The notes beneath the pieces were generated by a model that saw only the letters and a program-made list of their open reading frames with translations, was not told where the DNA came from and ran no database searches. Shown piece by piece: positions 42,284 through 51,365 of a DNA stretch of 64,000 bases. The stretch comes from Lachnospiraceae bacterium (GTDB lineage: Bacteria > Bacillota > Clostridia > Lachnospirales > Lachnospiraceae). The stretch is from the NCBI GenBank assembly GCA_030524705.1, contig JAUNGD010000001.1, forward strand, positions 62,001-126,000. The letters are read 5' to 3'. The first letter of the stretch is position 1. Each line of letters opens with the position of its first letter. The position numbers and the translations under genes were made by a program.

Positions 42284-42817
42284 TTACCTTGCATCGGCGA
42301 TATTTTTCTCGAAAAACAGATGGTTTTTGTGAGCGATCAACCCTCCGATGGCCATGTCGGCGGTGCCGGCAAGCTCAAAGCCGAGCTTCGTATACAGAGC
42401 GACGGCCGGCTTGTTCTGCGCTCCGGTATCCAGCCGGACCGCCCGGCAATTCCGTCTTTTCCCTTCCTCTGCGGCAAACTGTACCAGGGCCTTGCCGATG
42501 CCGCGGCCTGCCTTTGACGGTCTGACGCACAGAAGATGGATGACAAATACTTCATTGGGAGCCGCGCTGTATTTCCATTGGACGCTGCCGTATTCCTCCG
42601 GCTGGAGCTGATTTGCGATTACGCTGGCGCAGATCTCTCCGTCTTGCTCCATGACGTACAGATCCCCGTCTGCAATTCCCTTTTCGGCGGTTTTCTCCGT
42701 CGGATAGACGCCAAGCTGCCATACGGTATAGGCGCCGTGTTCCTGCTCGTGCAGCAGCAGCTCCGTATAGCAATCCGTTACCTGGGGGATATCCTGCGGT
42801 GTGGCTTTTCTGATCAT
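42284..42817 (-). CDS. GNAT-family N-acetyltransferase
   Basis: A 177-residue acetyltransferase. Motif A is CVRPSKAGRGIGKALVQFAA near residue 96, preceded by VFVIHLLCV and followed by CRAVRLDTGAQNKPAVALYT. N-terminus MIRKATPQDIPQVTDCY is standard. Ribosome site is weak (GAAAGGG). Paired with the shorter GNAT gene; no metabolic context suggests a substrate. Confidence 0.85.
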   Translation of the reverse strand: MIRKATPQDIPQVTDCYTELLLHEQEHGAYTVWQLGVYPTEKTAEKGIADGDLYVMEQDGEICASVIANQLQPEEYGSVQWKYSAAPNEVFVIHLLCVRPSKAGRGIGKALVQFAAEEGKRRNCRAVRLDTGAQNKPAVALYTKLGFELAGTADMAIGGLIAHKNHLFFEKNIADAR

Positions 42818-43038
42818 TTCATTTATCCCTTTCCTTTTTGTGTTATTTTATAAAACTTACAGATAGACGTCAAATATTCTGAGGACTTTTTTGCAGGATT
42901 CGTAGATTTTATAGCTAATACTTAGCTCATAGCAAATAAATAAAGAACATTCATAAGTATACCATAGTTAGATGCTTCGGGTATTTTTTTGAAAATAGAA
43001 TCTTTCATACAAAAATTCATGTTTTTTTAAGTAAGGTA

Positions 43039-43067
43039 TTGACAAAATGCATGGTATAGAATAATAT
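43039..43067 (+). promoter_or_regulatory. Promoter of dehydrogenase-ABC operon
   Basis: TTGACA (43039-43044), 17-base spacer, TAATAT (43062-43067). Confidence 0.7.
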
Positions 43068-43074
43068 AAAATAA

Positions 43075-43088
43075 GTAAAGCGCTTTAC
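43075..43088. promoter_or_regulatory. LacI-type operator, site 1
   Basis: GTAAAGCGCTTTAC, a perfect 14-base palindrome eight bases after the -10. Same core TAAAGCGCTTTA at 49072. CG-centred as expected for a LacI-family repressor, most likely the one at 47975. Confidence 0.8.
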
Positions 43089-43191
43089 CTACTAAAAATG
43101 GAAATAATACTTAGAATTGAAAAAATCAAAAAAATAAAATAGTAAAGAAAATAAAACGATTTATAAAGAAAAAATTGAATGGAGGGATAAG

Positions 43192-44247
43192 ATGAAAACA
43201 ATGAAGGCACTTGTATATGACAAGCCGGGAAGAAAGTATTCCGGTATCCGAGAGGTACCGTATCCGGTTTGTGGGAGCGATGAAGTTATTATAAAGGTTA
43301 TGTCTGCGAGCATCTGCAAAGGAGTGGAGCATGACCATGACCAGGAAGGTGTCGGAACAGATCTTGCTGTGTATCCGGTGACCCCCGGACATGAGTTTTC
43401 CGGAGTGATCGAGGAAGTTGGCTCAAATGTAACCCGCTTCAAAAAGGGAGACCGTGTCTGCGCTGACAATACGGAGTATTGTGAAGACTGTTATTACTGC
43501 CGCAAAGAACAGTCCAATTATTGCCCCACCTTTGGTTCTTTGGGACACAACATTAATGGCGGATTTGCGGAATACGTAAGGGTAAAGAAGGAAAAAGTAT
43601 TTCCTATTCCGGATTCCCTCTCTTTCAACTCTGCCGCCCTTGGAGAGCCGGTGGCATGCTGTATTCACTGTGTTGACCGTTGTAATATAAATTTTGGCGA
43701 TGATGTACTGGTTATGGGCGCAGGATCTATGGGCTTGATTCTGGCACAGCTTTTGACGAAGTCAGGAGCACGTAAGGTTGTAGCCATCGCTTCTACTAAA
43801 AGTAAATTGGATATCCTTGAATCAAAAGGAATCGAGACAGTCGTGATGGACCGCAGCGATTATTCTGTTCATACAAATAAATTAAAAGAGATCTGCCCGA
43901 TGGGATTTGATGTTGTTGTTGATGCGACCGGAAGCGTTCAGATGATTCAGCATGGAATGACACTTCTGAAGAAGGGCGGAAAGCTTGTGCAGTACGCTCT
44001 GGTACATAGCAAGGAACAGCTTACGATTGATCCAAGACTGATGTTCAACAATGAGCTGACTTACATGACGAGCTTCTGTCAGTCTCATAATTTTGGCCGT
44101 GCGGTAGAAGCACTTGCTGATAAGACAGTGGACGGTGATCTGCTGGTAACGCATGAATATCCGTTGGATCGCTTCTATGAAGCATTGGATGAAAATGTAA
44201 ATAACAGAAATTCTGTGAAAGTGGTGATCCACCCGAATCAGGAATAA
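43192..44247 (+). CDS. Zinc-dependent alcohol/polyol dehydrogenase
   Basis: A 351-residue medium-chain dehydrogenase. Catalytic-zinc side: ASICKGVEHDHDQEGV, then GHEFSGVIEEVG; structural zinc cysteines CEDCYYCRKEQSNYC near residue 97; NAD loop VMGAGSMGLILAQLL near 178. The first ligand region is unusual (Cys-Lys-Gly-Val-Glu-His instead of CGSDxH). First gene of the operator-controlled sugar operon; likely oxidises a polyol or sugar to a ketose. Confidence 0.85.
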   Translation: MKTMKALVYDKPGRKYSGIREVPYPVCGSDEVIIKVMSASICKGVEHDHDQEGVGTDLAVYPVTPGHEFSGVIEEVGSNVTRFKKGDRVCADNTEYCEDCYYCRKEQSNYCPTFGSLGHNINGGFAEYVRVKKEKVFPIPDSLSFNSAALGEPVACCIHCVDRCNINFGDDVLVMGAGSMGLILAQLLTKSGARKVVAIASTKSKLDILESKGIETVVMDRSDYSVHTNKLKEICPMGFDVVVDATGSVQMIQHGMTLLKKGGKLVQYALVHSKEQLTIDPRLMFNNELTYMTSFCQSHNFGRAVEALADKTVDGDLLVTHEYPLDRFYEALDENVNNRNSVKVVIHPNQE

Positions 44248-44278
44248 AATCAGAAGCTCACATGAAAGGTGACCTAAT

Positions 44279-45796
44279 ATGAATAAAAACAGCGAATATA
44301 TTGTTGAGATGAAGAATTGCCGGAAAATATTTCCTGGCGTGGTCGCTGTCAATGATGTGTCTCTGTTCTTGAAGCGCGGAGAGGTTCATGCTCTGGTGGG
44401 AGAGAATGGCGCCGGTAAATCTACAATCATGAAAATGCTTGCCGGGCTTCTTCCAATGGATGGAGGAGAGATTTTGTATGAGGGAGAACGGTTTGAGCCA
44501 AAAAATCCAATGCAGGCGCTGGAGCGGGGAATCTCTATGATTCATCAGGAACTGGATTTGGTTCCGCAAATGACGGTTTGGGAAAATATTTATGCAGGCC
44601 AGGAAAAGCTTATCGGTTTTGGAGTGATTGACCGTAAGGCTATGATCAATAATACGAAACAGGTTTTTAAAGAGCTGGGGATTGATTTAGATCCAAATAG
44701 TAAGGTAGAAGAACTGAGCGTTGCACAGATGCAGATGGTGGCGATTACGAAAGCGATCGCATTTGATGCAGAAGTAATCATTATGGATGAACCGACATCC
44801 GCCATTACCGACAGAGAGGTAGAACAACTGTTTCGCATGATCAAACTGCTGAAAGGTCAGAATAAATCGGTAATCTATATATCACATAAGCTGGATGAGA
44901 TTTTTCAGATCTGCGATCAGATCACAGTTATGCGGGATGGGTGCCTGATTGATTCCAAACCGGCTTCAGAGCTGAATCAGGAAAAAATGATTCATATGAT
45001 GGTAGGGCGCGAACTTTCTAATTTATATCAGAAGGATGAGCCGGTATCAGCAGAGTATGACGCAAACGAAGTCCTGCTGGAAGTGAAGGGGCTGTGCAGA
45101 AAAGGCGAATTTTCAGATGTCAGCTTTGAAGTAAAACGCGGAGAGATTCTTGGAATTTCCGGATTGATGGGGGCTGGACGTACCGAAGTGATGGAGACTG
45201 TATTCGGGCTTCGGAAAGCTGATTCGGGAACCATCAAAATAAATGGAAAAGAAATTAATGTGAAGAATCCGCAGATCGCTATTAAGAACGGTATTGCTTT
45301 TGTGACAGAGGATCGAAAAATTTATGGGTTGAATCTGATGGATACGATCCGTGCTAATACTACGATGGCATATCTGAAAAAAGTGCTGTATGGGAACCTT
45401 GTACTGAATTTCAAAGAAGAAAAAAAGGTAGTCGCTTCTTTGTTTGAAAAATTGAGAATCAAAGCGCCTTCACAGGAGACCATTGTAAATAATCTGAGCG
45501 GTGGAAATCAACAGAAAGTGGTTCTTGCCAAATGGCTGATGGGCGAGCCGGATGTATTCATTATGGATGAGCCCACACGCGGAATTGATGTAGGAGCAAA
45601 AGCAGAAATATATAAGATTATGGATTCACTGGCGAAAAAGGGAAAATCCGTTATCATGATTTCTTCTGAGATGCCGGAGCTGCTGGGTATGAGTGATCGT
45701 ATTATTGTAATGCATGAAGGGGTGATCACCGGAAGATTTCTGAAAAACGAATATGACCAGGAAAAACTGATGGCATGTTCGATAGGAGGCAAATAA
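44279..45796 (+). CDS. Sugar ABC transporter ATP-binding protein (RbsA type)
   Basis: A 505-residue duplicated ATPase with GENGAGKST, LSVAQMQMVAITKA, VIIMDEPTSAITD in the first half and GLMGAGRTEV, LSGGNQQKVVLAKW, VFIMDEPTRGID in the second. Close in wording to the ATPase at 19236. Weak GAAAGGTGACC ribosome site. Permease follows without a gap (stop and start are adjacent). Confidence 0.93.
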   Translation: MNKNSEYIVEMKNCRKIFPGVVAVNDVSLFLKRGEVHALVGENGAGKSTIMKMLAGLLPMDGGEILYEGERFEPKNPMQALERGISMIHQELDLVPQMTVWENIYAGQEKLIGFGVIDRKAMINNTKQVFKELGIDLDPNSKVEELSVAQMQMVAITKAIAFDAEVIIMDEPTSAITDREVEQLFRMIKLLKGQNKSVIYISHKLDEIFQICDQITVMRDGCLIDSKPASELNQEKMIHMMVGRELSNLYQKDEPVSAEYDANEVLLEVKGLCRKGEFSDVSFEVKRGEILGISGLMGAGRTEVMETVFGLRKADSGTIKINGKEINVKNPQIAIKNGIAFVTEDRKIYGLNLMDTIRANTTMAYLKKVLYGNLVLNFKEEKKVVASLFEKLRIKAPSQETIVNNLSGGNQQKVVLAKWLMGEPDVFIMDEPTRGIDVGAKAEIYKIMDSLAKKGKSVIMISSEMPELLGMSDRIIVMHEGVITGRFLKNEYDQEKLMACSIGGK

Positions 45797-46747
45797 ATGG
45801 AAAAGGCAAAAAACATAAATATCGGGAAGATATTAAGCAGATATGGAATATATGTTGCATTTTTGATCTTGTTTATTGCATTGTCAATCGCTTCGCCGGT
45901 ATTCCTGACGACAACAAATATACTTAATATATTCCGGCAGATTTCTGTAATTGGAATTATTTCCGTGGGAATGCTTTTTGTAATTCTTACTGGCGGGATC
46001 GATCTTTCCGTAGGCGCAATCGTTGCGCTTGCGGCAGTTATTACTACCAGTATGATTCGGGAAGGGTCTCAGACTCCGATCATCGTGGCTGTTTTTTGCG
46101 GCATACTGGTGGGGGCGGCCTGTGGAATATTCAGCGGATTCTTTGTGGCTAAAATGGAGGTACAGGCATTTATTGCAACGCTTGCCACTATGACGATAGC
46201 GAGAGGCATCTGTTACGTTTATACAAATGGACGCCCGATTACCGGATTGAAGCCTGGATACCGAAATATTGGAATGGGTAATATAGGGATCGTTCCGGTG
46301 CCGGTTATTATTTATCTCGGAATTGTTTTGATCGGGATCTTTCTTCTGAATTTTTCAAAATTCGGAAGACATGTGATCGCGGTAGGCGGTAATGAGAAGG
46401 CTGCTATCGTTTCAGGAATTGATGCAGTGAAAATTAAATTTGCCTGTCATGTTATTTCAGGCATTACTGCTGCAATAGCAGGTATTGTGTTGTCGGCCAG
46501 GATTCAGACCGGACAGCCGGTTGCAGGTGAAGGATATGAGCTGGATGCTATTACCGCTGTTGTTATCGGGGGCGCAAGTCTTTCCGGAGGAAAAGGAAGC
46601 ATGGTAGGAGCAGTTGTAGGAATGCTTTTGATCGGTATTATGACAAACGGTCTGGATCTGCTCAACGTATCATCCTATTATCAGCAGGTAATTAAGGGGG
46701 CAATTATTCTGATTGCCGTTCTGACCGATAAGATGAAAACAAAGTGA
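45797..46747 (+). CDS. Sugar ABC transporter permease (RbsC type)
   Basis: A 316-residue permease: SPVFLTTTNILNIFRQISVI near residue 34, ILTGGIDLSVGAIVALAAVI near 64, AVGGNEKAAIVSGIDAVKIK near 197 and TNGLDLLNVSSYYQQ near 290. Starts one base after the ATPase stop; AGGAGGC inside the ATPase end serves as ribosome site. Confidence 0.93.
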   Translation: MEKAKNINIGKILSRYGIYVAFLILFIALSIASPVFLTTTNILNIFRQISVIGIISVGMLFVILTGGIDLSVGAIVALAAVITTSMIREGSQTPIIVAVFCGILVGAACGIFSGFFVAKMEVQAFIATLATMTIARGICYVYTNGRPITGLKPGYRNIGMGNIGIVPVPVIIYLGIVLIGIFLLNFSKFGRHVIAVGGNEKAAIVSGIDAVKIKFACHVISGITAAIAGIVLSARIQTGQPVAGEGYELDAITAVVIGGASLSGGKGSMVGAVVGMLLIGIMTNGLDLLNVSSYYQQVIKGAIILIAVLTDKMKTK

Positions 46748-46814
46748 TGATAGGCCGTAAGGCTTGTTGTAAAAGAAACCAAAAACTATATAATGAAAGA
46801 AAAGGAGAAGAACT

Positions 46815-47759
46815 ATGAACAAGAAAATGATGAGAGTGATTCTGAGTACGACTATGTCAGCGGCCATGTGTATTGGCATGGTGTCTACAGTATCGGCGGC
46901 TGACGGAGGAAAAATCAAGATCGGACTTACAGACGCAAATATGTCGAATGAGTCAAATGCTATTTTCTCAAATGCGGCAATTGAGTATGCAAAGACAATG
47001 GACAATGTAGAGCTGATCGTTAACGATGGAGAAGGCGATGCAAACAAGCAGATTGCCCAGTGTGAATCTTTTGTGGCCCAGGGATGCGATGTTGTTATTA
47101 TCAGTCCTTATGATTTTGACGGAGCCGTAACAGCAGCACAGGTATGCGTAGATGCAGGAGTTCCGGTGTTTGTGGCAAAGGGTATTATTGCGGACATGGA
47201 TCTGGTACAGACTTATGTTGGTTCCAATGATGTAGATGCAGGTGAAATGGAGATGGAATACATTGCAGATAAGCTGGATGGCAAGGGAAATATCGTAATT
47301 ATCGAGGGGCCGACAGGTGTTACGGGCGCTGTCCTTCGAAATGATGGTATTCAAAATGTGCTGGAAGAGTATCCGGACATCAACGTTCTTTACAGCCAGC
47401 CGGCCGACTGGTACCGTGATAAAGCAATGGAACTGATGGAAAACTGGTTACAGCTTGGCGCGGACATTGATGCAGTAGTTGCTCATAATGATGAGATGGC
47501 GTTAGGCGCATATGATGCATTGGAAGCCGCAGGGAAGGGAGATATTCCTGTAATAGGTATTGACGGTATTCAGGCAGCTGTCAAATCCGTAGGAGAAGGA
47601 AAGATGTCAGCTTCTATTCTTCAGGATTCCAAGTCGATTGCTGAGAAGGCACTGGATGTGGCAGTTCAGATCGCAAACGGTGAGGAAATTGAAGATACTT
47701 ATGATATTCCGTATCAGGTAATCACGCAGGATAACTATGAGGACTTTTTGACAGAATAA
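46815..47759 (+). CDS. Sugar ABC transporter substrate-binding protein
   Basis: A 314-residue exported protein with signal peptide ending near VSTVSAADG. Ribose-binding-like fold: GLTDANMSNESNAIFSNAAI, AQCESFVAQGCDVVIISPYD, DAVVAHNDEMALGAYDALEA. GAAAAGGAGAAGAAC precedes the ATG. Ligand not assignable; the dehydrogenases in the regulon suggest a polyol or a sugar oxidised by them. Confidence 0.92.
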   Translation: MNKKMMRVILSTTMSAAMCIGMVSTVSAADGGKIKIGLTDANMSNESNAIFSNAAIEYAKTMDNVELIVNDGEGDANKQIAQCESFVAQGCDVVIISPYDFDGAVTAAQVCVDAGVPVFVAKGIIADMDLVQTYVGSNDVDAGEMEMEYIADKLDGKGNIVIIEGPTGVTGAVLRNDGIQNVLEEYPDINVLYSQPADWYRDKAMELMENWLQLGADIDAVVAHNDEMALGAYDALEAAGKGDIPVIGIDGIQAAVKSVGEGKMSASILQDSKSIAEKALDVAVQIANGEEIEDTYDIPYQVITQDNYEDFLTE

Positions 47760-47796
47760 AAATAGTGATTAATAATCTGGGATAAGCTGTGTAGAA

Positions 47797-47834
47797 GGGA
47801 AAGGAGGGTAGAGGATAACATACCCTCCTTTCTA
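47797..47834 (+). terminator. Strong hairpin after binding protein
   Basis: GAAAGGAGGGTA and TACCCTCCTTTC are perfectly paired with a GAGGATAACA loop, but the tail TATATATAAAG lacks a T-run. May be a weak terminator or an RNA-stabilising hairpin between the transporter and the regulator gene. Confidence 0.55.
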
Positions 47835-47974
47835 TATATAAAGTCTGCACAGAGCTTGGGATAACTGTTTGCTTGGTTTAATCGTTGGTTGCAAAAGGCA
47901 AAATGTAATATTATAATAAAAATGCAGAGTATATTTATTTTTGCTGTGAGAAAAATAATGATTTAGGAGATAAA

Positions 47975-48994
47975 ATGAAAGTAACTATTAAAGATATTGC
48001 ACAGGAATGCAATATGTCAATAACGGCAGTATCTCTTGTGCTGAACAACAAGCCAAACAAGTTATCCGAAGAATCCAGAAAATTAATTAAAAACACAGCG
48101 GCCAGGATGAACTATACACCGAATCCGCTTGCGGTTGGACTTGCCAAAGGTAAGTCTCGGACGATTGGGCTGGTAATGTCTGATGTCAGTAATGTGTTTT
48201 TGTCAGAGATTGCGAAAGTGATCGAACGAGAAGTGAAAAAGTTTGATTATAACGTAATTCTCGGCAATACGGATGATGACGGGAGCAGAGCGTTGTCCTA
48301 TGTGAAGGAGTTTATTTCTAAAAATGTGGATGGTATTTTTTATATCCACCCTGCATTTGCCACCAAAGAAGAGGAAAGAGAGATTGCCAGAGTTATCACA
48401 CAGTCTAATATCCCCATTGTGATGATTGAAAATGATATGCGTTTTATGCGGGCGCAAAGATGTGTCAATGATAATGCTGAAGGAGGATACTTGGCGACAA
48501 AGTATCTTTTAGAACTGGGCCATAAAAGAATTGGCAGCTTGCTTGGGCCTAAGGGACAGTACAGCGTAGGGATGAGACTATATGGTTATCGGAGAGCTCT
48601 GGAGGAGTTTGGAATAGAATACGATGATAAGCTAATCTATCGTGGAGATTTTACGCTTGGATCGGGGATCGCAGCTATGCCGTATTTCCTTGAACAGGGT
48701 GTGACGGCGATTTTCTGCTACAATGATATGATGGCATATGGGGTGTATACATATGCGCGGCGCAACAAAATACAAATAGGGCGGGATATTTCTGTGATCG
48801 GTTTTGACGATGTGTTTGTGAACGATCTGCTTTCAGTTCCACTGACAACTATCAGACAGCCCCGGGTCAGCATGGCCAAAAGAGCAACTGCTATGTTGAT
48901 GGATATGATCGAAACGGGAAACCGGGAAGAGAAGGAAGAAACGTTTTCATCAAAATTGATTATCCGAGACAGTGCAAATCCACCGGTGATGTAA
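47975..48994 (+). CDS. LacI-family regulator of the polyol/sugar regulon
   Basis: A 339-residue repressor. HTH VTIKDIAQECNMSITAVSLV at residues 2-21 and hinge YTPNPLAVGLAKGKSRTIGL; effector domain with NVDGIFYIHPAF, GGYLATKYLLELGHKRIGSL and TAIFCYNDMMAYGVYTYARR. It sits between the two operators with the same core (43075 and 49072), so it most likely controls both the ABC operon and the second dehydrogenase. Confidence 0.88.
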   Translation: MKVTIKDIAQECNMSITAVSLVLNNKPNKLSEESRKLIKNTAARMNYTPNPLAVGLAKGKSRTIGLVMSDVSNVFLSEIAKVIEREVKKFDYNVILGNTDDDGSRALSYVKEFISKNVDGIFYIHPAFATKEEEREIARVITQSNIPIVMIENDMRFMRAQRCVNDNAEGGYLATKYLLELGHKRIGSLLGPKGQYSVGMRLYGYRRALEEFGIEYDDKLIYRGDFTLGSGIAAMPYFLEQGVTAIFCYNDMMAYGVYTYARRNKIQIGRDISVIGFDDVFVNDLLSVPLTTIRQPRVSMAKRATAMLMDMIETGNREEKEETFSSKLIIRDSANPPVM

Positions 48995-49071
48995 GTTGTT
49001 TTGCAGGAAATACCTTGCTGAAAATAAATCTTGAATGTGAATTTTTAGCGGTGTATTGTTGCCCCAAAAGA

Positions 49072-49083
49072 TAAAGCGCTTTA
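49072..49083. promoter_or_regulatory. LacI-type operator, site 2
   Basis: TAAAGCGCTTTA, identical in its 12-base core (13 bases with the following C) to site 1. About 95 bases before the second dehydrogenase start. Confidence 0.75.
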
Positions 49084-49178
49084 CTTATGCGGGCGGATAT
49101 GAGTTTGTATGATTAAGTCAGAGCTTTGACTGAAAAAGAATGGTTAATAAAAAGTATTATGGATAAGGAGAAAGTAAA

Positions 49179-50213
49179 ATGAAGGTAGCATACCTGGAAA
49201 AAATGAAGAAGATTGTGATCAGAGACGATGCACAGATTCCTGAAATCGCCCCGGATCAGGTGCTGGTAAAAATGGAATATTGCGGTGTTTGCGGTTCAGA
49301 CGTTCATTTTTATAAAGATGGAAGAGTAGGAGATAATTTTGCTCCCGAGAATTTTGTCCTCGGACATGAGGTCGCCGGGACGGTGGTGAAGGCAGGAGAG
49401 GATGTGAAGCATCTGAAGGCTGGCGACCGTGTGGCTCTTGAGCCCGGATATGCCTGCGGAAAATGTAATTTCTGTAAAACAGGAAACTATAATTTATGTC
49501 CCGGAATGACTTTCTTTGCGGATCCGCCTGTTGCCGGAGCTTTAAAGGAATATGTTGCACATCCAGCTGATTATTGTTTTAAACTGCCGGATAACATGAC
49601 GACAGAAGAGGGAGCGCTTGTCGAGCCTCTTGCAGTTGGGCTTCATGCTACCTCCCTGGGGAAAGTGGGACTTGGCGATGAAGTGTTGATCCTCGGGGGC
49701 GGATGTATCGGTTTAGTGACATTGCTCTCAGCAAAGGCGCGTGGTGCTTCTAAAATTGTAGTTGCAGACTTATTTGATAAGCGTCTTGATATGGCGCTGA
49801 AGCTGGGGGCAACAGAGGTGATCAATGCCAAGAGAGAGGATGTATTCCAAAGAGTAGAGGAACTGTTTGGAGGAATGGGAGCAGATAAGGTATTTGAAAC
49901 GGCAGGCTCTCCTGTAACGATTAAACAAACTCCGTTTTTTGTGAAAAGGGGTGGGACAATCGTTCTTGTAGGAATGTCGGCAGAGAGTGTTATAGATTAT
50001 AACTTTTCTCAGATCATGCTGAAGGAAGCTAATATTAAGACTGTATTTCGTTACAGAAATCTGTATCCGACAGCGATTGCAGCAATATCAAGCGGCAGTA
50101 TTGATGTAAAGCAGATCGTAACACACCGCTTTACCTTTGACGAATCGGATCTTGCTTTCAGCACTGTTGTGCAGGATGCAGAAAATGTGATAAAGGCAGT
50201 TATTAAATTTTAA
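49179..50213 (+). CDS. Zinc-dependent polyol dehydrogenase (sorbitol/xylitol type)
   Basis: A 344-residue medium-chain dehydrogenase. CGVCGSDVHFYKDGRVG near residue 34 (catalytic zinc Cys and sorbitol-type His), FVLGHEVAGTV, structural zinc CGKCNFCKTGNYNLC near 90, EPLAVGLHA near 148, NAD loop ILGGGCIGLVTLLSA near 170. This wording is that of sorbitol/xylitol dehydrogenases. Own operator upstream, same as the ABC operon. Confidence 0.9.
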   Translation: MKVAYLEKMKKIVIRDDAQIPEIAPDQVLVKMEYCGVCGSDVHFYKDGRVGDNFAPENFVLGHEVAGTVVKAGEDVKHLKAGDRVALEPGYACGKCNFCKTGNYNLCPGMTFFADPPVAGALKEYVAHPADYCFKLPDNMTTEEGALVEPLAVGLHATSLGKVGLGDEVLILGGGCIGLVTLLSAKARGASKIVVADLFDKRLDMALKLGATEVINAKREDVFQRVEELFGGMGADKVFETAGSPVTIKQTPFFVKRGGTIVLVGMSAESVIDYNFSQIMLKEANIKTVFRYRNLYPTAIAAISSGSIDVKQIVTHRFTFDESDLAFSTVVQDAENVIKAVIKF

Positions 50214-50228
50214 GGATTTTGTATTTGA

Positions 50229-50264
50229 AAACAGGGCGTACACCCCCAAGTGTACGCCCTGTCG
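50229..50264 (-). terminator. Terminator of the reverse-strand RpiR operon
   Basis: ACAGGGCGTACAC and GTGTACGCCCTGT form a perfect stem with CCCCAA loop. The T-run (TTTTC) follows on the reverse strand, so it serves the binding-protein gene; it also faces the dehydrogenase end. Confidence 0.8.
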
Positions 50265-50300
50265 GAATTCTGTATTCAGTTCAGAATGTAATTCTGTCAA

Positions 50301-51275
50301 TTACTGAAGATACTCGTCAACGTTCTCAGATGTAACAAGTACGAACGGAACTACGTATTCTTTCTCAACTGTTTCGCCAGCGATATCAGCCTTGATAGCG
50401 TCGATACCAGCTGTTACCTGACCAACACCGTCCTGAAGAACTGTTGCGCCAAGTGTTCCAGCCTTAACCATTGCCAGCGGTCCCTGGTTTCCGTCAACAC
50501 CGATGCAAACGATGTCTTCTCTGCCAGCTTCATTACATGTCTGCTGAGCTGCAGATGACATATCGTCGTTATCGCAGATGATAGCCTTCAGGTCGTCGCC
50601 GTACTGAGCCATGTAGTCCTGAGCTGCGTTTACAGCCTTGTCAGCTGCCCAGTCACACGGAACGTCTGCAGCCAGCTCCCATTTCTCAGCATCCAGCTTG
50701 TTCAGGATACCTTCGCCACGCTGAATCTGTGCGGAGTTACCGATAACGCCCTGGCAGTGAACGTAAACGCCGCCATCCGGAACCTTTTCCATTACGTAGT
50801 CAGCCATCAGCTCGCCAGCGTAAACGTCATCAGAACCACAGTAGGTCAGTGCAAGATCGTCTGTACTGTCTGTCTTGGAGTTAACAACTACAACCTTTGT
50901 TCCAGCGTCTACAAGAGCTGTGACAGCCGGGTCAGATGCAACTGCCTCTGCCGGAAGGATGATTACATAGTCAGCGCCCATGTTCAGGCAGTCCTGAGCC
51001 AGGTCACACTGCTTAGCGCCGTCTGTGTTGCCGTCAAGGATACCTGTGAACTCGTCGATAATTCCATCGTCAACCATAGCCTGAAGCTGCTCTTCAGCCG
51101 CATCGTTGATCGGTACATGGAACGGGTCAACCAGGTTCTTGGAGATGTAACCAACAACAACTTTTCCGTCGCCGTTAACATCGCCAGCTTTTGCTTCTTC
51201 TGCAGCTACCGGAAGAGCCATTCCAGCAACCATGAGGCCAGTCATTGAAAGTGCTACGAGATTTTTGAGTTTCAT
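50301..51275 (-). CDS. Sugar ABC transporter substrate-binding protein
   Basis: A 324-residue exported protein. MKLKNLVALSMTGLMVAGMA then LPVAAEE is a signal peptide. DVNGDGKVVVGYISKNLVDP, then QDCLNMGADYVIILPAE, KAIICDNDDMSSAAQQTCNE are family features. The AAAGGAGGAATTC site fixes ATG 51275. The segment DVNGDGK at the mature N-terminus is a short dockerin-like calcium-loop look-alike, probably chance. Last gene of the RpiR operon. Confidence 0.9.
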   Translation of the reverse strand: MKLKNLVALSMTGLMVAGMALPVAAEEAKAGDVNGDGKVVVGYISKNLVDPFHVPINDAAEEQLQAMVDDGIIDEFTGILDGNTDGAKQCDLAQDCLNMGADYVIILPAEAVASDPAVTALVDAGTKVVVVNSKTDSTDDLALTYCGSDDVYAGELMADYVMEKVPDGGVYVHCQGVIGNSAQIQRGEGILNKLDAEKWELAADVPCDWAADKAVNAAQDYMAQYGDDLKAIICDNDDMSSAAQQTCNEAGREDIVCIGVDGNQGPLAMVKAGTLGATVLQDGVGQVTAGIDAIKADIAGETVEKEYVVPFVLVTSENVDEYLQ

Positions 51276-51365
51276 AAGAATTCCTCCTTTAAAATAAATA
51301 GTTTTTGCTTCTATAACAATGGAATAAAAGAAATTCCATGTCATACTGAGTGAATATAGAACGAA

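Larger units (their letters stand above)
42818..43191 (+). other. Control region of polyol/sugar regulon
   Basis: A 374-base AT-rich gap without ORF. Right part carries the promoter at 43039 and operator at 43075 for the dehydrogenase-ABC operon; a long leader of about 100 bases follows the operator. Nothing else recognised in the left half. Confidence 0.5.
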
